A stretch of DNA of 64,000 nucleotides from an uncultured Mailhella sp. Lineage in GTDB: Bacteria > Desulfobacterota > Desulfovibrionia > Desulfovibrionales > Desulfovibrionaceae. Below the pieces are notes generated by a model. It did not search any database. It had not been told where the DNA came from and worked only from the letters and a program-made list of their open reading frames with translations. The stretch covers positions 1-64,000 of the forward strand of contig NZ_CALUYL010000005.1 of assembly GCF_944324995.1 (NCBI RefSeq). The letters run 5' to 3'. The first letter of the stretch is position 1; the number at the start of each line of letters is the position of its first letter. This document shows, in pieces, positions 34,440 to 42,435 of this stretch. The position numbers were made by a program, and so were the translations under genes.

Positions 34440-35288
34440 ATGGAAATTCTGGATTTTCGTCTGCGGCCTCCCTACCGGAGCTTCACCAGACTCGGCATAT
34501 TTCATCCCGTCTGCAATGAATCGGCGCCCCAGAAACATCACGCCGTTCCCAGCCGTTCGGCCGAAGAGCGGTCCATGGATCTGTTCTGGAAAGAAATGGA
34601 TAAGGCCGGTATAAAAAAAGGCGTGGCCATTGGTCGACAGGTTCCCGACGATACAGCATCCGTCAGCAACGACGACATCCATGCCCTTGCCATGGAATTT
34701 CCCGACAAGATCATTCCTTTCGGCAGTCTGGACGTCTCCCGTGGCATTTCGGCAGCCATGGATGAGCTTGAGCGCTGCATAGATATGGGATTCAAGGGCG
34801 TTGCCATGGAACCGGCCTATTTCATGCCACCCCGACATGCCGACGCCAATGTACTGTATCCCGTTTATTCCCGCTGCGAAAAGGCGGGACTTCCCGTCGT
34901 ACTGACCATGAGCTTCTTCCAAGGAAATCTGGATTATTCCAATCCCACGGCCGTGCAGCATGTGGCCCAGGATTTTCCTGATCTGCAGATAGTGCTGGCC
35001 CACAGCTGCTATCCCTGGATTCCCCATGTCTTTCAGGTCTGTCTTGTCTGCCCCAACGTGTGGCTGCTGCCGGACATCTACATGATGAATCCCGACGCCC
35101 CCGGCAATCAGATGTACGCCGAGGCCATGCGCTGGCTTGACGGAGAAAGGGTGCTCTTCAGCTCCGCCTATCCCTGCTACAACATGGAGCAGGCTGTGCA
35201 CGACGTGGAACGCTTCGGATTTTCCGAACGGCATCTGGAAAAATTCTTCCACGGCAACGCGGAAAGACTGCTGAACCGCATATGGTAA
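34440..35288 (+). CDS. Amidohydrolase-fold protein with degenerate metal site
   Basis: A 282-residue protein with the amidohydrolase-2 (PF04909, ACMSD-like) layout: an N-terminal strand MEILDFRLRPP, a barrel with KGVAMEPAYFMP, IVLAHSCYPWIPHV, and a C-terminal SSAYPCYNMEQ followed by FHGNAERLL, the typical family ending (GNA.RLL). The usual first-strand HxH is replaced by RLR and the late-strand Asp (as in G-S-D-Y-P) by Ala. The catalytic His of IVLAH is kept. The protein may therefore bind little or no metal and could act as a lactonase-like or binding protein. It follows the FMN reductase after 228 bases and has GGAAGG before its start. Confidence 0.7.
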   Translation: MEILDFRLRPPYRSFTRLGIFHPVCNESAPQKHHAVPSRSAEERSMDLFWKEMDKAGIKKGVAIGRQVPDDTASVSNDDIHALAMEFPDKIIPFGSLDVSRGISAAMDELERCIDMGFKGVAMEPAYFMPPRHADANVLYPVYSRCEKAGLPVVLTMSFFQGNLDYSNPTAVQHVAQDFPDLQIVLAHSCYPWIPHVFQVCLVCPNVWLLPDIYMMNPDAPGNQMYAEAMRWLDGERVLFSSAYPCYNMEQAVHDVERFGFSERHLEKFFHGNAERLLNRIW

Positions 35289-35507
35289 GGGTCGTTCCGC
35301 CGTCCGCAGGCGCTGCGGCATGACGGAGCGGCACGGAGGAAACAGCGCCTTTCGTCGTGAAAAGCTCTGCAGCCATGCACCTCTCCCGAACGGTTTTCCG
35401 CCCCTCCGGACGGAATCCGCAACAGCACCTTTTCCGTATTTTTCCACAAAATAACAGCTGTTGCCTCTTGCCAAACGCGGAGCCTTCCTATACGAATCTT
35501 TCGTCGC

Positions 35508-35583
35508 GCCGAGGTAGCTCAGTTGGTAGAGCAGGGGACTGAAAATCCCCGTGTGGGCAGTTCGATTCTGTCCCTCGGCACCA
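35508..35583 (+). tRNA. tRNA-Phe (GAA), copy 2
   Basis: Identical over all 76 bases, including CCA, to the tRNA at 24940-25015. The upstream promoter segment (TTGCCAAACGC, GAGCCTTCCTATAC, TCTTTCGTC) is also shared with only a few differences, so the duplicated unit is about 117 bases long. The downstream sequences diverge immediately after CCA. Confidence 0.97.
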
Positions 35584-35589
35584 TATTTC

Positions 35590-35618
35590 GAGCCCGGAAC
35601 ATTGTTCCGGGCTTTTTG
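35590..35618 (+). terminator. Intrinsic terminator after tRNA-Phe copy 2
   Basis: Stem GAGCCCGGAAC / GTTCCGGGCTT followed by TTTTTGTTTT. Confidence 0.85.
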
Positions 35619-36112
35619 TTTTCCCGCAGGGAGCGCACGGGAACACCTTTCCGAAGCGCGCCTCTCCGGGCGGGACTGCCGGAACGTCTTTGCCCGTCCG
35701 CAGAAGGCGAGTTTTCCTCCCGAACGCCTCTGCTCCTCATATTCTCTTCTCCCCGTCCCCCCCTCCCCTCTGAGCACCCGCCTGCCCCGGACTGCCCTCC
35801 ACGCGAGCTATGGTGTCATGACTGCGCCGGGCACTCCCCTTTCCCCTGCGCCGCCTCACGCTCGCCCGCTCCTGTCGCGCTCCAGCTCTCCCATGCTCTT
35901 CGGGCCGGGCGTGCCCCCTGCGGCTCTTTCCCCTGCGCGCTTCCCGCTCCTGCTGTCACGCCTCCCCTCTTTGCGGCTCGCCTGCCCAACGCACCTTGCC
36001 AAAAGGCACTTCCGGCGCACTCCGCCGACCAGACGCCGAGAGGCTGCGACGGCCAAAGCCGCCGCAGCCTCTCTCAGGCAAAAAGGAAGAAAGGAATGAT
36101 GCGAGAAACGCC
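35619..36112. other. Intergenic between tRNA-Phe and the srf-type operon
   Basis: About 490 bases, pyrimidine-rich on the plus strand, with no supported gene. It ends with a strong hairpin at 36038-36073 just beyond the last gene of the minus-strand operon. Confidence 0.5.
36038..36073 (-). terminator. Hairpin at the 3' end of the srf-type operon
   Basis: A 16-base stem (one mismatch) GAGAGGCTGCGACGGC / GCCGCCGCAGCCTCTC with a 4-base loop, 40 bases past the last stop codon. There is no T run on the minus strand, so it is a likely 3' boundary or Rho-dependent end rather than a classic intrinsic terminator. Confidence 0.5.
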
Positions 36113-36601
36113 TTAGAAGCGCGTTTCCGGCCAGGTGTTGCGCACGCGCTCGGAAACCGAGAAATAACGATGCCACACGAACGCCACAACAGCCATGCCG
36201 ACGAGAGTTCCCCAAAGCGAAGGGGAGGAATAGACAGCGAGCAGCACCTGCAGAAGCGACGCCCCCGGCACGGACAGCGTCAGCACGGCCGAGTACGCAA
36301 ACGGCAGGCTCGCACTGAACACGGGCGTGAGAGCGATCATGGTCTTGATGCTCGACACGGCTCCCGGTTTCAGCCTGACCAGACGATACAGCGCCGCCGC
36401 GTAGGTGAGATACCACGCAAAGGTGAGCAGCGCGGCGACAAGCTCGCAGCGCCACAGCACGGGATGCATCGCCGACGAGAGATCCATCAGGCTTCGCAGC
36501 AGCGTGAACGTTATGCCCAGGGCCGTGAGCACGACATAGACCAGCAACCATCCGCCGATGCCGCGTTTCGGCTCCCGCCCGGCTCCCGCATTTCCGCCCA
36601 T
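36113..36601 (-). CDS. DUF2569-type inner-membrane protein
   Basis: A 162-residue protein with four hydrophobic segments. The pattern GGWLLVYVV at the start, several short loops, and a C-terminal WHRYFSVSERVRNTW match the DUF2569 family (YFxxSxRVRxTF ending). The function is unknown. It begins 3 bases after the preceding gene and is the last gene of the 18 kb operon, so it should be coexpressed with the Tag- and Srf-like proteins. Confidence 0.7.
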   Translation of the reverse strand: MGGNAGAGREPKRGIGGWLLVYVVLTALGITFTLLRSLMDLSSAMHPVLWRCELVAALLTFAWYLTYAAALYRLVRLKPGAVSSIKTMIALTPVFSASLPFAYSAVLTLSVPGASLLQVLLAVYSSPSLWGTLVGMAVVAFVWHRYFSVSERVRNTWPETRF

Positions 36602-36604
36602 GAG

Positions 36605-38461
36605 CTATCTCCCCTTCTTTTTGTTCATTTCCTTGCCAAGCTTGTCCAGCAGCGAAAGCATTTCCTTGGAAGGTATGATCTTGTTCCACACCATCTTGTT
36701 GGTGAGGCGGCTCGTGCCCTGCGACCTGGCGAATTCCACGTGCTCGGCAAATGCCGCGAGATTGTTGCGGAAGTTGGTGTTGAGGCGGTCGTCGCCCACG
36801 TATTCCTTGCGCAGCTGAAGAATCTTGTTTTCCACGTCCTTGCGCGGATAGGCCGCAATTTCCTTCACGCTGAGCCGGTAGAAGTTGGTGGAGACTTCCA
36901 GATTCTTGTAGTGTTCGAGAATCTGTTCGCGCATCTGCCGTTCCTTGTCCGCGGGCAGATTGGGAATCTTCCGCTTCACGTCCCGAAGCGTGAAGTCGAG
37001 CTGATAGCAGCGGAACGCGATGTTCGACAGCGAGTCTGCCTTGTACACGGCCGAACGCAGCGAGCTCAGCAGATTGGCGTCTCTTTCGCGCGCCAGCGAG
37101 GCGTTCACGTCCTTGAGCAGGTCGCGGAACTGATCCAGATTGCTCTTCACGAACGGCGACGACGTGGCCGCGTAGATCTTTTCCAGTTCCTTGAGCGGAT
37201 CGCCGTCCAGCTTGACGGTGACCAGTCTGTCCCCGCGGGAAGCAGGTTTTGCGGCGCTTTTCGCCTCGTCTGCGGCGGGCGCGGCCTCGGACGCAGCCTG
37301 CGGAGCCTGCGCAACTTCAGTCGCGGGCGCTTCGGCCGCCTTTTCTGCGGAGGCGGCGCTGCCGCTCAGGCGCTCATCTTCCTTGCTGATGGCCTCGGCG
37401 CGGCCCATGCCCGGAATGTTGATGGATGCGAGCACCACTCTCGCGCCCAGCGAGCGCGTGCTGTAGGGCTGAAACCTGCCGTCGCGCTCCTTCTGGAACA
37501 TGCGCACTTCCACGCGCTTGCCGGGATAGACGTCCTTTTCATCGCCGGAGAGGAAGCTGCCGCCCTTGGCCAGCAGACCGCCTTCCGCGCCGTGCAGACG
37601 ACGGATGTGCCCTCCCCCTTCCAGACTGTCGGAAATGGTGAAGCGGAATCCGCTCTGCACAAGTTCGGCCACGTTGCCCGCCATGTCGTAAATGCCCAGC
37701 GCGTTTGCCATGCGCGAGCCCACGGGCAGAGGGTTCTCGTAGCGCGAGCCGAACACCGCGTAGTCCTCCACGGTTTTGCCGTCGCCGAGCATGAAGTCGT
37801 TGTCCACTTCCATTTCCGGCGGCAGATTGCCGCCGCGCGCGGCGAATTCCCATTCCGTTTCCGTGGGCAGGCGGAAGAAGCCCGGCACGCCGTCGATGGC
37901 GGGCACGTCGCCCGCGTGTTCGGAGAGCAGCCATTCGTTGTAGCGGCGCAGAAATTCCTGAAGATCATACCAGGAAATGTCGCTCTTCGGCAGATCGCCC
38001 TTTTCCGTGACCGCAGCGCCGTCCATGACCGCGGCCCACTGCGCGTTGGTGATTTCGTACTTGCCGATGAAGTAATAGCAATAGGCGTCCTTTTCATCGG
38101 CGGGAAGTCTGCCCGCCCAGGCCGCGGGCAGATTTTCCTGCCGGAACGGCGCGCTCACGTGCGCGGTGCGACGCTTTTCGTAGAAGCCGCGGTTTTCGTC
38201 GGTGGAGCTCAGGCCCATGTTGAAGGACTTATCGCCGAGAAGGCCGTTCACAGGAATGGCCACGGGCCGCAGCACCATTTTCATGCCGCAGGGCATGGGC
38301 AGTTCCAGATCGTCGGGCGCGGGCCGGGGATTGCAGAGGGCCGCGGGATCCGCCGCCTGAGCGGCTTCCTTCCTGGCGGACTTGAGCGCGGCTTCGCCCA
38401 CGGAGGGCAACAGAAGAAGCCCCGCAGCAAGCATGGAAACAATGACCGTTCTTTTCAGCAT
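36605..38461 (-). CDS. TagR-like periplasmic FGE/SUMF1-domain protein
   Basis: A 618-residue protein with a Sec signal peptide (MLKRTVIVSMLAAGLLLLPSVGEA). Residues about 120-360 form a formylglycine-generating-enzyme-type domain: YFIGKYEITNAQWAAVM, DISWYDLQEFLRRYNEWL, FFRLPTETEWEFAARGG, GIYDMAGNVAELV and GGSFLSG. The catalytic cysteine pair of true FGE enzymes was not recognised, as expected for regulatory TagR proteins. Residues about 400-618 are helical and charged. Position next to a permease (TagS-like) and ABC ATPase (TagT-like) matches the tagT-tagS-tagR arrangement of type VI secretion loci. It probably acts as a periplasmic regulator in the envelope complex. Confidence 0.75.
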   Translation of the reverse strand: MLKRTVIVSMLAAGLLLLPSVGEAALKSARKEAAQAADPAALCNPRPAPDDLELPMPCGMKMVLRPVAIPVNGLLGDKSFNMGLSSTDENRGFYEKRRTAHVSAPFRQENLPAAWAGRLPADEKDAYCYYFIGKYEITNAQWAAVMDGAAVTEKGDLPKSDISWYDLQEFLRRYNEWLLSEHAGDVPAIDGVPGFFRLPTETEWEFAARGGNLPPEMEVDNDFMLGDGKTVEDYAVFGSRYENPLPVGSRMANALGIYDMAGNVAELVQSGFRFTISDSLEGGGHIRRLHGAEGGLLAKGGSFLSGDEKDVYPGKRVEVRMFQKERDGRFQPYSTRSLGARVVLASINIPGMGRAEAISKEDERLSGSAASAEKAAEAPATEVAQAPQAASEAAPAADEAKSAAKPASRGDRLVTVKLDGDPLKELEKIYAATSSPFVKSNLDQFRDLLKDVNASLARERDANLLSSLRSAVYKADSLSNIAFRCYQLDFTLRDVKRKIPNLPADKERQMREQILEHYKNLEVSTNFYRLSVKEIAAYPRKDVENKILQLRKEYVGDDRLNTNFRNNLAAFAEHVEFARSQGTSRLTNKMVWNKIIPSKEMLSLLDKLGKEMNKKKGR

Positions 38462-38479
38462 GACATACCCCCGAACTCT

Positions 38480-39706
38480 CTACAACTCTCTGATGACCGC
38501 CGACGGCTCGATGGCCGAAGCCCGCACGGCGGCGTGCAGCGAAGCCAGCACGGCCAGAAGCTGCACGCAAAGAAACGTGAACGCGAAAAACGCGGGCGAA
38601 ACCGTGCAGATGGCTTCTCCCCCGGTCTGCGCGGAAAACATCATGTCCACGGCATGCGCCGCCGCGCCGTAAAAGGCGAAGGCCAGCACACTGCCCGCGG
38701 CTCCGGTGGCCATGGCCTGCGCCACGGGATACGCCAGCAGCGACGAGCGCGTGAAGCCGATGAGCCGCAGCATGCCCATGAGCTTCCACTTGCGGCGCAC
38801 GGCCGCCTGCGCCGTGCTTGCCATGAACGCAAAAAAGCCCGCACAGGCGACAAGCGCAATGAGCATGATGACCGACGAGAGCGTGGAATCGATGCTCCTG
38901 ATGTTGGCGATGTCGCGCGAGCGCGTCTTGACGCTCACATGCTGCGCTTCAAACCAGTCTTCGAGGGGTTCCACGTCGTCGAGCGAGCGGGCGTAGGCGC
39001 GGAACGAGGCAAAGTGCCGCGCCTCTGCCGGCGGCAGATCGCCTTCAAAGCCCAGAAGATCGGAACTCACGCCGTCGCGGAAATCCTGCACGGCGGTGAG
39101 GGTGTTCATGTCCACGAAGGCGGTGTCCATGCCCGTGGCCGAGGGCGGAAGCACGCCCGTCACCACGAATTCCAGCGCACGTCGCTGGAACTGCCCCGAC
39201 GAAAGCCGCCGCCCGAGCGACGCCGAAACCGTGTCTCCGGGCGCAACCTTGAGCCTGTCGGCAACGCTGAAAGAAAGCACGATTTCAAAGCGCTCCGGCG
39301 TGGATTTCGGCGAAGAGGCGCCGTAGTCCTCAAGCACGGGATCGCCCGGGGCCGAGGCTTCCAGGGTGACGGTCTGCCGCCGCTCGCCCGCCGAGAGCTG
39401 CAGTTCGGAAGCCACGTCGCGGGTGCGGCCGATGCAGAAGCGGCAGCCGGGCTGCTCGGCGACTTTGCGGATGAAGTCTTCCTCAAAGCCTGCGCCGCTC
39501 CCCCCGGAAGGAATGAGTACCAGCACGGCGGGATCGCGCATGAGATTTTCCCTGAGGCGCTCGATGACGCCCATGTGCACCCCGTGCAGGACGAGCAGCG
39601 GCGCAAGCATGCTGGCCAGGGCGAGCACGCCGCAGAAGGAGAGGCTGCGTTCGTGCAGCCAGTCGCGCAGGGCAAGACGCAGGGACAAAAACAGCAGACG
39701 GAACAT
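38480..39706 (-). CDS. FtsX/MacB-type ABC permease, TagS-like
   Basis: A 408-residue inner-membrane protein with one N-terminal helix (LSFCGVLALASMLAPLLVLHG), a large extracytoplasmic domain of about 230 residues, and three C-terminal helices (IMLIALVACAGFFAFMAST, a helix around AMATGAAGSVLAFAFYG, and FFAFTFLCVQLLAVLASL). This is the FtsX/LolC/MacB topology, a mechanotransmission rather than import fold. The segment RRKWKLMGMLRLIGFTRS is the coupling helix. Its start overlaps the stop of the ATPase gene (TGATG), so the two are a unit. It resembles T6SS TagS. Confidence 0.78.
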   Translation of the reverse strand: MFRLLFLSLRLALRDWLHERSLSFCGVLALASMLAPLLVLHGVHMGVIERLRENLMRDPAVLVLIPSGGSGAGFEEDFIRKVAEQPGCRFCIGRTRDVASELQLSAGERRQTVTLEASAPGDPVLEDYGASSPKSTPERFEIVLSFSVADRLKVAPGDTVSASLGRRLSSGQFQRRALEFVVTGVLPPSATGMDTAFVDMNTLTAVQDFRDGVSSDLLGFEGDLPPAEARHFASFRAYARSLDDVEPLEDWFEAQHVSVKTRSRDIANIRSIDSTLSSVIMLIALVACAGFFAFMASTAQAAVRRKWKLMGMLRLIGFTRSSLLAYPVAQAMATGAAGSVLAFAFYGAAAHAVDMMFSAQTGGEAICTVSPAFFAFTFLCVQLLAVLASLHAAVRASAIEPSAVIREL

Positions 39707-40437
39707 CAGCGACCTCCGGCCTGATCGTCCAGAAAGGCGCTCAAGTGATCGCCTTCGCTGCGCACGACCACGGGCACTTCGCGGAAGGCGAACTCATGCA
39801 CGAGGGACACGTCGTGCGACACCATGACCACCGACGAGCCGCTTTCCCGCACCACGTCGAGAAACAGTTTCATGACCGTGCGGGAGAGTCCGGGATCCAG
39901 GGCGGCGGTGGGTTCGTCGGCGAGCAGAAGGCGCGGCTGCGGCGCAAGCGCCCGGGCGATGGCCGCGCGCTGCCTCTCGCCTATGGACAGCGACGCAGGC
40001 TCCGCGCGGCGCAGCCTGGCGATGCCTAGGCGTTCCATGAGCGCGTCGGCGCGCTTTGCGGCCTGCACGGGCTCCATGCCTGCGGCAAGCGCCGTGAGCT
40101 TCACGTTTTCCTCCACGGTCAGGAAGGGAAAGAGGCCGCCCGTCTGGAGCACGTAGCCCAGGTGACGGCGGCGCAGATCCGTGAGCGCGTCGGTTCTGCC
40201 CCGGCTCCACAGTCCGGCGACGTCCGCCTCTTTGCCGTCGAAGGAAAAAACGAAGGTTTCCGCCTCGTCGGGACGCAGCACCATGCCCAGAAGGTCGAGC
40301 GTGGTGCTCTTGCCGCAGCCGCTCGGCCCGGTGATGGCGATGCTCTCCCCTTCCTGCACGGAAAAACGGCGGATATGGAGGCGGTAGCCCGCCCCCATGT
40401 CGCGCTGTTTGGTCACGTTTTCAAGATGCGCTATCAT
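39706..40437 (-). CDS. ABC ATPase, TagT/LolD-like
   Basis: A 243-residue ATP-binding subunit. The start at 40437 (MIAHLENVTKQ) overlaps the stop of the vWA gene (TAATG). Motifs are Walker A GPSGCGKST, Q-loop VLQTGGLFPF, signature LSIGERQRAAIARAL (LSIGE in place of LSGGQ), Walker B LLLADEPTAALDP and the H-loop MVSHD. It pairs with the adjacent FtsX-type permease; such pairs (MacB, LolCDE, FtsEX, TagTS) drive periplasmic conformational work instead of solute transport. Confidence 0.88.
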   Translation of the reverse strand: MIAHLENVTKQRDMGAGYRLHIRRFSVQEGESIAITGPSGCGKSTTLDLLGMVLRPDEAETFVFSFDGKEADVAGLWSRGRTDALTDLRRRHLGYVLQTGGLFPFLTVEENVKLTALAAGMEPVQAAKRADALMERLGIARLRRAEPASLSIGERQRAAIARALAPQPRLLLADEPTAALDPGLSRTVMKLFLDVVRESGSSVVMVSHDVSLVHEFAFREVPVVVRSEGDHLSAFLDDQAGGR

Positions 40438-42428
40438 TACGGCAGCATGTCCAGCGGCACGCGGTACACCCATTCGTTGGTGTTGGGGGAACCGAAGCCC
40501 TCCCAGTGGGTGTTGTCGCGGTCGTATTCCTCATAGCGGCGCACGAGCCCCTTGAGGCGACGGATGAACTCCTGCTGCTGACCGGTGCTCATGTCGGTCC
40601 AGTCCTCCTGACGCAGGCGCAGCACCTGGCTCTTGTAGGGAAGGCCATCCAGCACTTCGAGCAGCACGCCTTTCTGGGCGAGGTTCGCTTCCGGATCCTT
40701 GTTGAAGCTCGACGGGTCGCGGCTCATCTGCGCGGCCGCCGATATGAGCTGTTCATAGAAGTTGAAGTGTTCGCTGTCCTGCAAAAACGCCTCTTCGGCC
40801 GTGGAAATGATGAGCTTGAGCTGCTTGCGCAGCTGGCTGAGCTGCAGCTTGGTGAGCAGCACCGCCGGATACACCGCAGGCACGGGCGCGCCGTTGGGAT
40901 TCTCTTCCAGCGACGTGAGGTCGGAATCGGCAATCCAGGCGCTCACCACCTGCGGAGCCGTGGTGCCGCGGTTGTCGCCCACGAACTGAAGCTGCATGGC
41001 GTAGCCGATGGCCTCGGCCGTGCGGCGGGCCCGCTCTTCCGGCGAGGCGGACTTGGGCAGATCCTGCGTCTTGGGCTTGTTCAGCATGCCGCCCTTGAGC
41101 TGCTGTTCGGCAATGTTGCAGTAGGTTTCGGCAATGAGCTTGCCCACGGCCTGGAACTGACGCGCGCCTTCCGCGGGCGTGGGCGCGTTGATGGGAATGT
41201 AGCTCGAACGGTTGTTGCTCAACATGGAAAGCGCGCGGTAGCTCTCTTCCGCGTAGGAATGATCCTTCTTGCCTGCGGGCGTCTTCACGTGAACGGCCGT
41301 GAGGAATATCTTGTTCGTGCGCAGGTAGTCGGCCATGCCTTCCGGCGACATGCCGGTCTTCGACGTGGGATCGCTCCCCGCAAGAGGCCCGGCGTCGGTG
41401 ATGAGCAGCATGGTCTTGGCGTCCACGCGGTTCCAGCTCAAGGAATCCACGGCCTCCTTCACGCCGGCAAGGGAGTCTTCGTCGAAGGCGTGGGTGGACG
41501 CCTGACATTCCTCCACCTGATCGAGCATGCGCTCCAGCGACGAGCGCTCCTCCACCGTGGCGAAATCGCTCACGATGCGCGTGTTGTACTCGGTGGCCGG
41601 GCGCTTTTCCACGTTGCTGCGGAACGCCACCACGGCAATGGCCACCTTGTCCTTGGCGGGCGACTTCTGGAGTCTGTCGTACACCGTGCGGATGATTTCG
41701 CGGGTCTGATCGATGTAGGGCTTCATGGACTTCGTGGTGTCGATGATGAACACGATGCCCGTGGTCATGCCGTCGGAACCCTTGGCCTTTTCCTTGTCGG
41801 CGTCCTTTTCGGGATCCTTCTGCACGCCGGGATCGATGCAGGCCACCTGAAGAAGCTGCGTGCCGCTGTCCTTGAACTGATCGTCCGTGGAGAGCACGGG
41901 CAGAAGATAGAAGTTCTTCTGCGAAACCTGTCCGTCCTTTTCCATGGGTTCGGCGGCAATGACCGGCAGATCCGCGGGCTTGCGCGCGCCGGGCGTGTTG
42001 AAGAGCTCCACGTACTGCGCCACGGTGTCCTTGATGCTGTCGGCCGTGCACAGATCCACGATGGCGTCGTGACTGCGGAAGAACAGCACCGGCTGACGCC
42101 CCATCTGATCGGTGAACACCATGGTGATGGCCTGCGGCCATTCGGTGGTTTCGGAGATCTTGAGCCAGCCGTCCGAACCGGTGGAGGACACGCCTACGCG
42201 CAGCATGTCGTTCTGCCGGGCGTACACGTAATAGGAAGTGAAGGTGCGCGGATTGCCCACCACCTTGGAGGCCGAGGCGTCGCTGTAGAGCTTTGCCCCG
42301 GGATGCGACACCACGCGCTGAAACACCGTGGTCTTGCCTTCCTGCACGAGAGGCTGCTCGGCCTGCGCAAGGCAGGGCGCGAAAAGCGTCAGCGCGCACA
42401 ACATGGATGCTGCAATAACATGCTTCAT
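40437..42428 (-). CDS. Periplasmic vWA-domain protein, PpkA C-terminal-like
   Basis: A 663-residue protein with a signal peptide (MKHVIAASMLCALTLFAPCLAQA). Residues about 30-110 form an SH3-like region (VVSHPGAKLYSD, YYVYARQNDMLRVGV, GWLKISE) followed by a segment with PVLFFRSHDAIVDL, and then a von Willebrand A domain whose MIDAS motif is DTTKS near residue 228 (IVFIIDTTKSMKPYID). This order resembles the extracytoplasmic part of the T6SS kinase PpkA, but the kinase domain and membrane anchor are missing. It is encoded directly before the TagT/TagS/TagR-like genes. A sensor or adhesion role in the envelope is an inference. Confidence 0.78.
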   Translation of the reverse strand: MKHVIAASMLCALTLFAPCLAQAEQPLVQEGKTTVFQRVVSHPGAKLYSDASASKVVGNPRTFTSYYVYARQNDMLRVGVSSTGSDGWLKISETTEWPQAITMVFTDQMGRQPVLFFRSHDAIVDLCTADSIKDTVAQYVELFNTPGARKPADLPVIAAEPMEKDGQVSQKNFYLLPVLSTDDQFKDSGTQLLQVACIDPGVQKDPEKDADKEKAKGSDGMTTGIVFIIDTTKSMKPYIDQTREIIRTVYDRLQKSPAKDKVAIAVVAFRSNVEKRPATEYNTRIVSDFATVEERSSLERMLDQVEECQASTHAFDEDSLAGVKEAVDSLSWNRVDAKTMLLITDAGPLAGSDPTSKTGMSPEGMADYLRTNKIFLTAVHVKTPAGKKDHSYAEESYRALSMLSNNRSSYIPINAPTPAEGARQFQAVGKLIAETYCNIAEQQLKGGMLNKPKTQDLPKSASPEERARRTAEAIGYAMQLQFVGDNRGTTAPQVVSAWIADSDLTSLEENPNGAPVPAVYPAVLLTKLQLSQLRKQLKLIISTAEEAFLQDSEHFNFYEQLISAAAQMSRDPSSFNKDPEANLAQKGVLLEVLDGLPYKSQVLRLRQEDWTDMSTGQQQEFIRRLKGLVRRYEEYDRDNTHWEGFGSPNTNEWVYRVPLDMLP

Positions 42429-42435
42429 GGGAAAC

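Noticed and set aside
24940..35583. A mobile island with integrase
   Set aside because: The two tRNA repeats are real, but no integrase, relaxase or transposase is present between them, so an active integrative element is not claimed.
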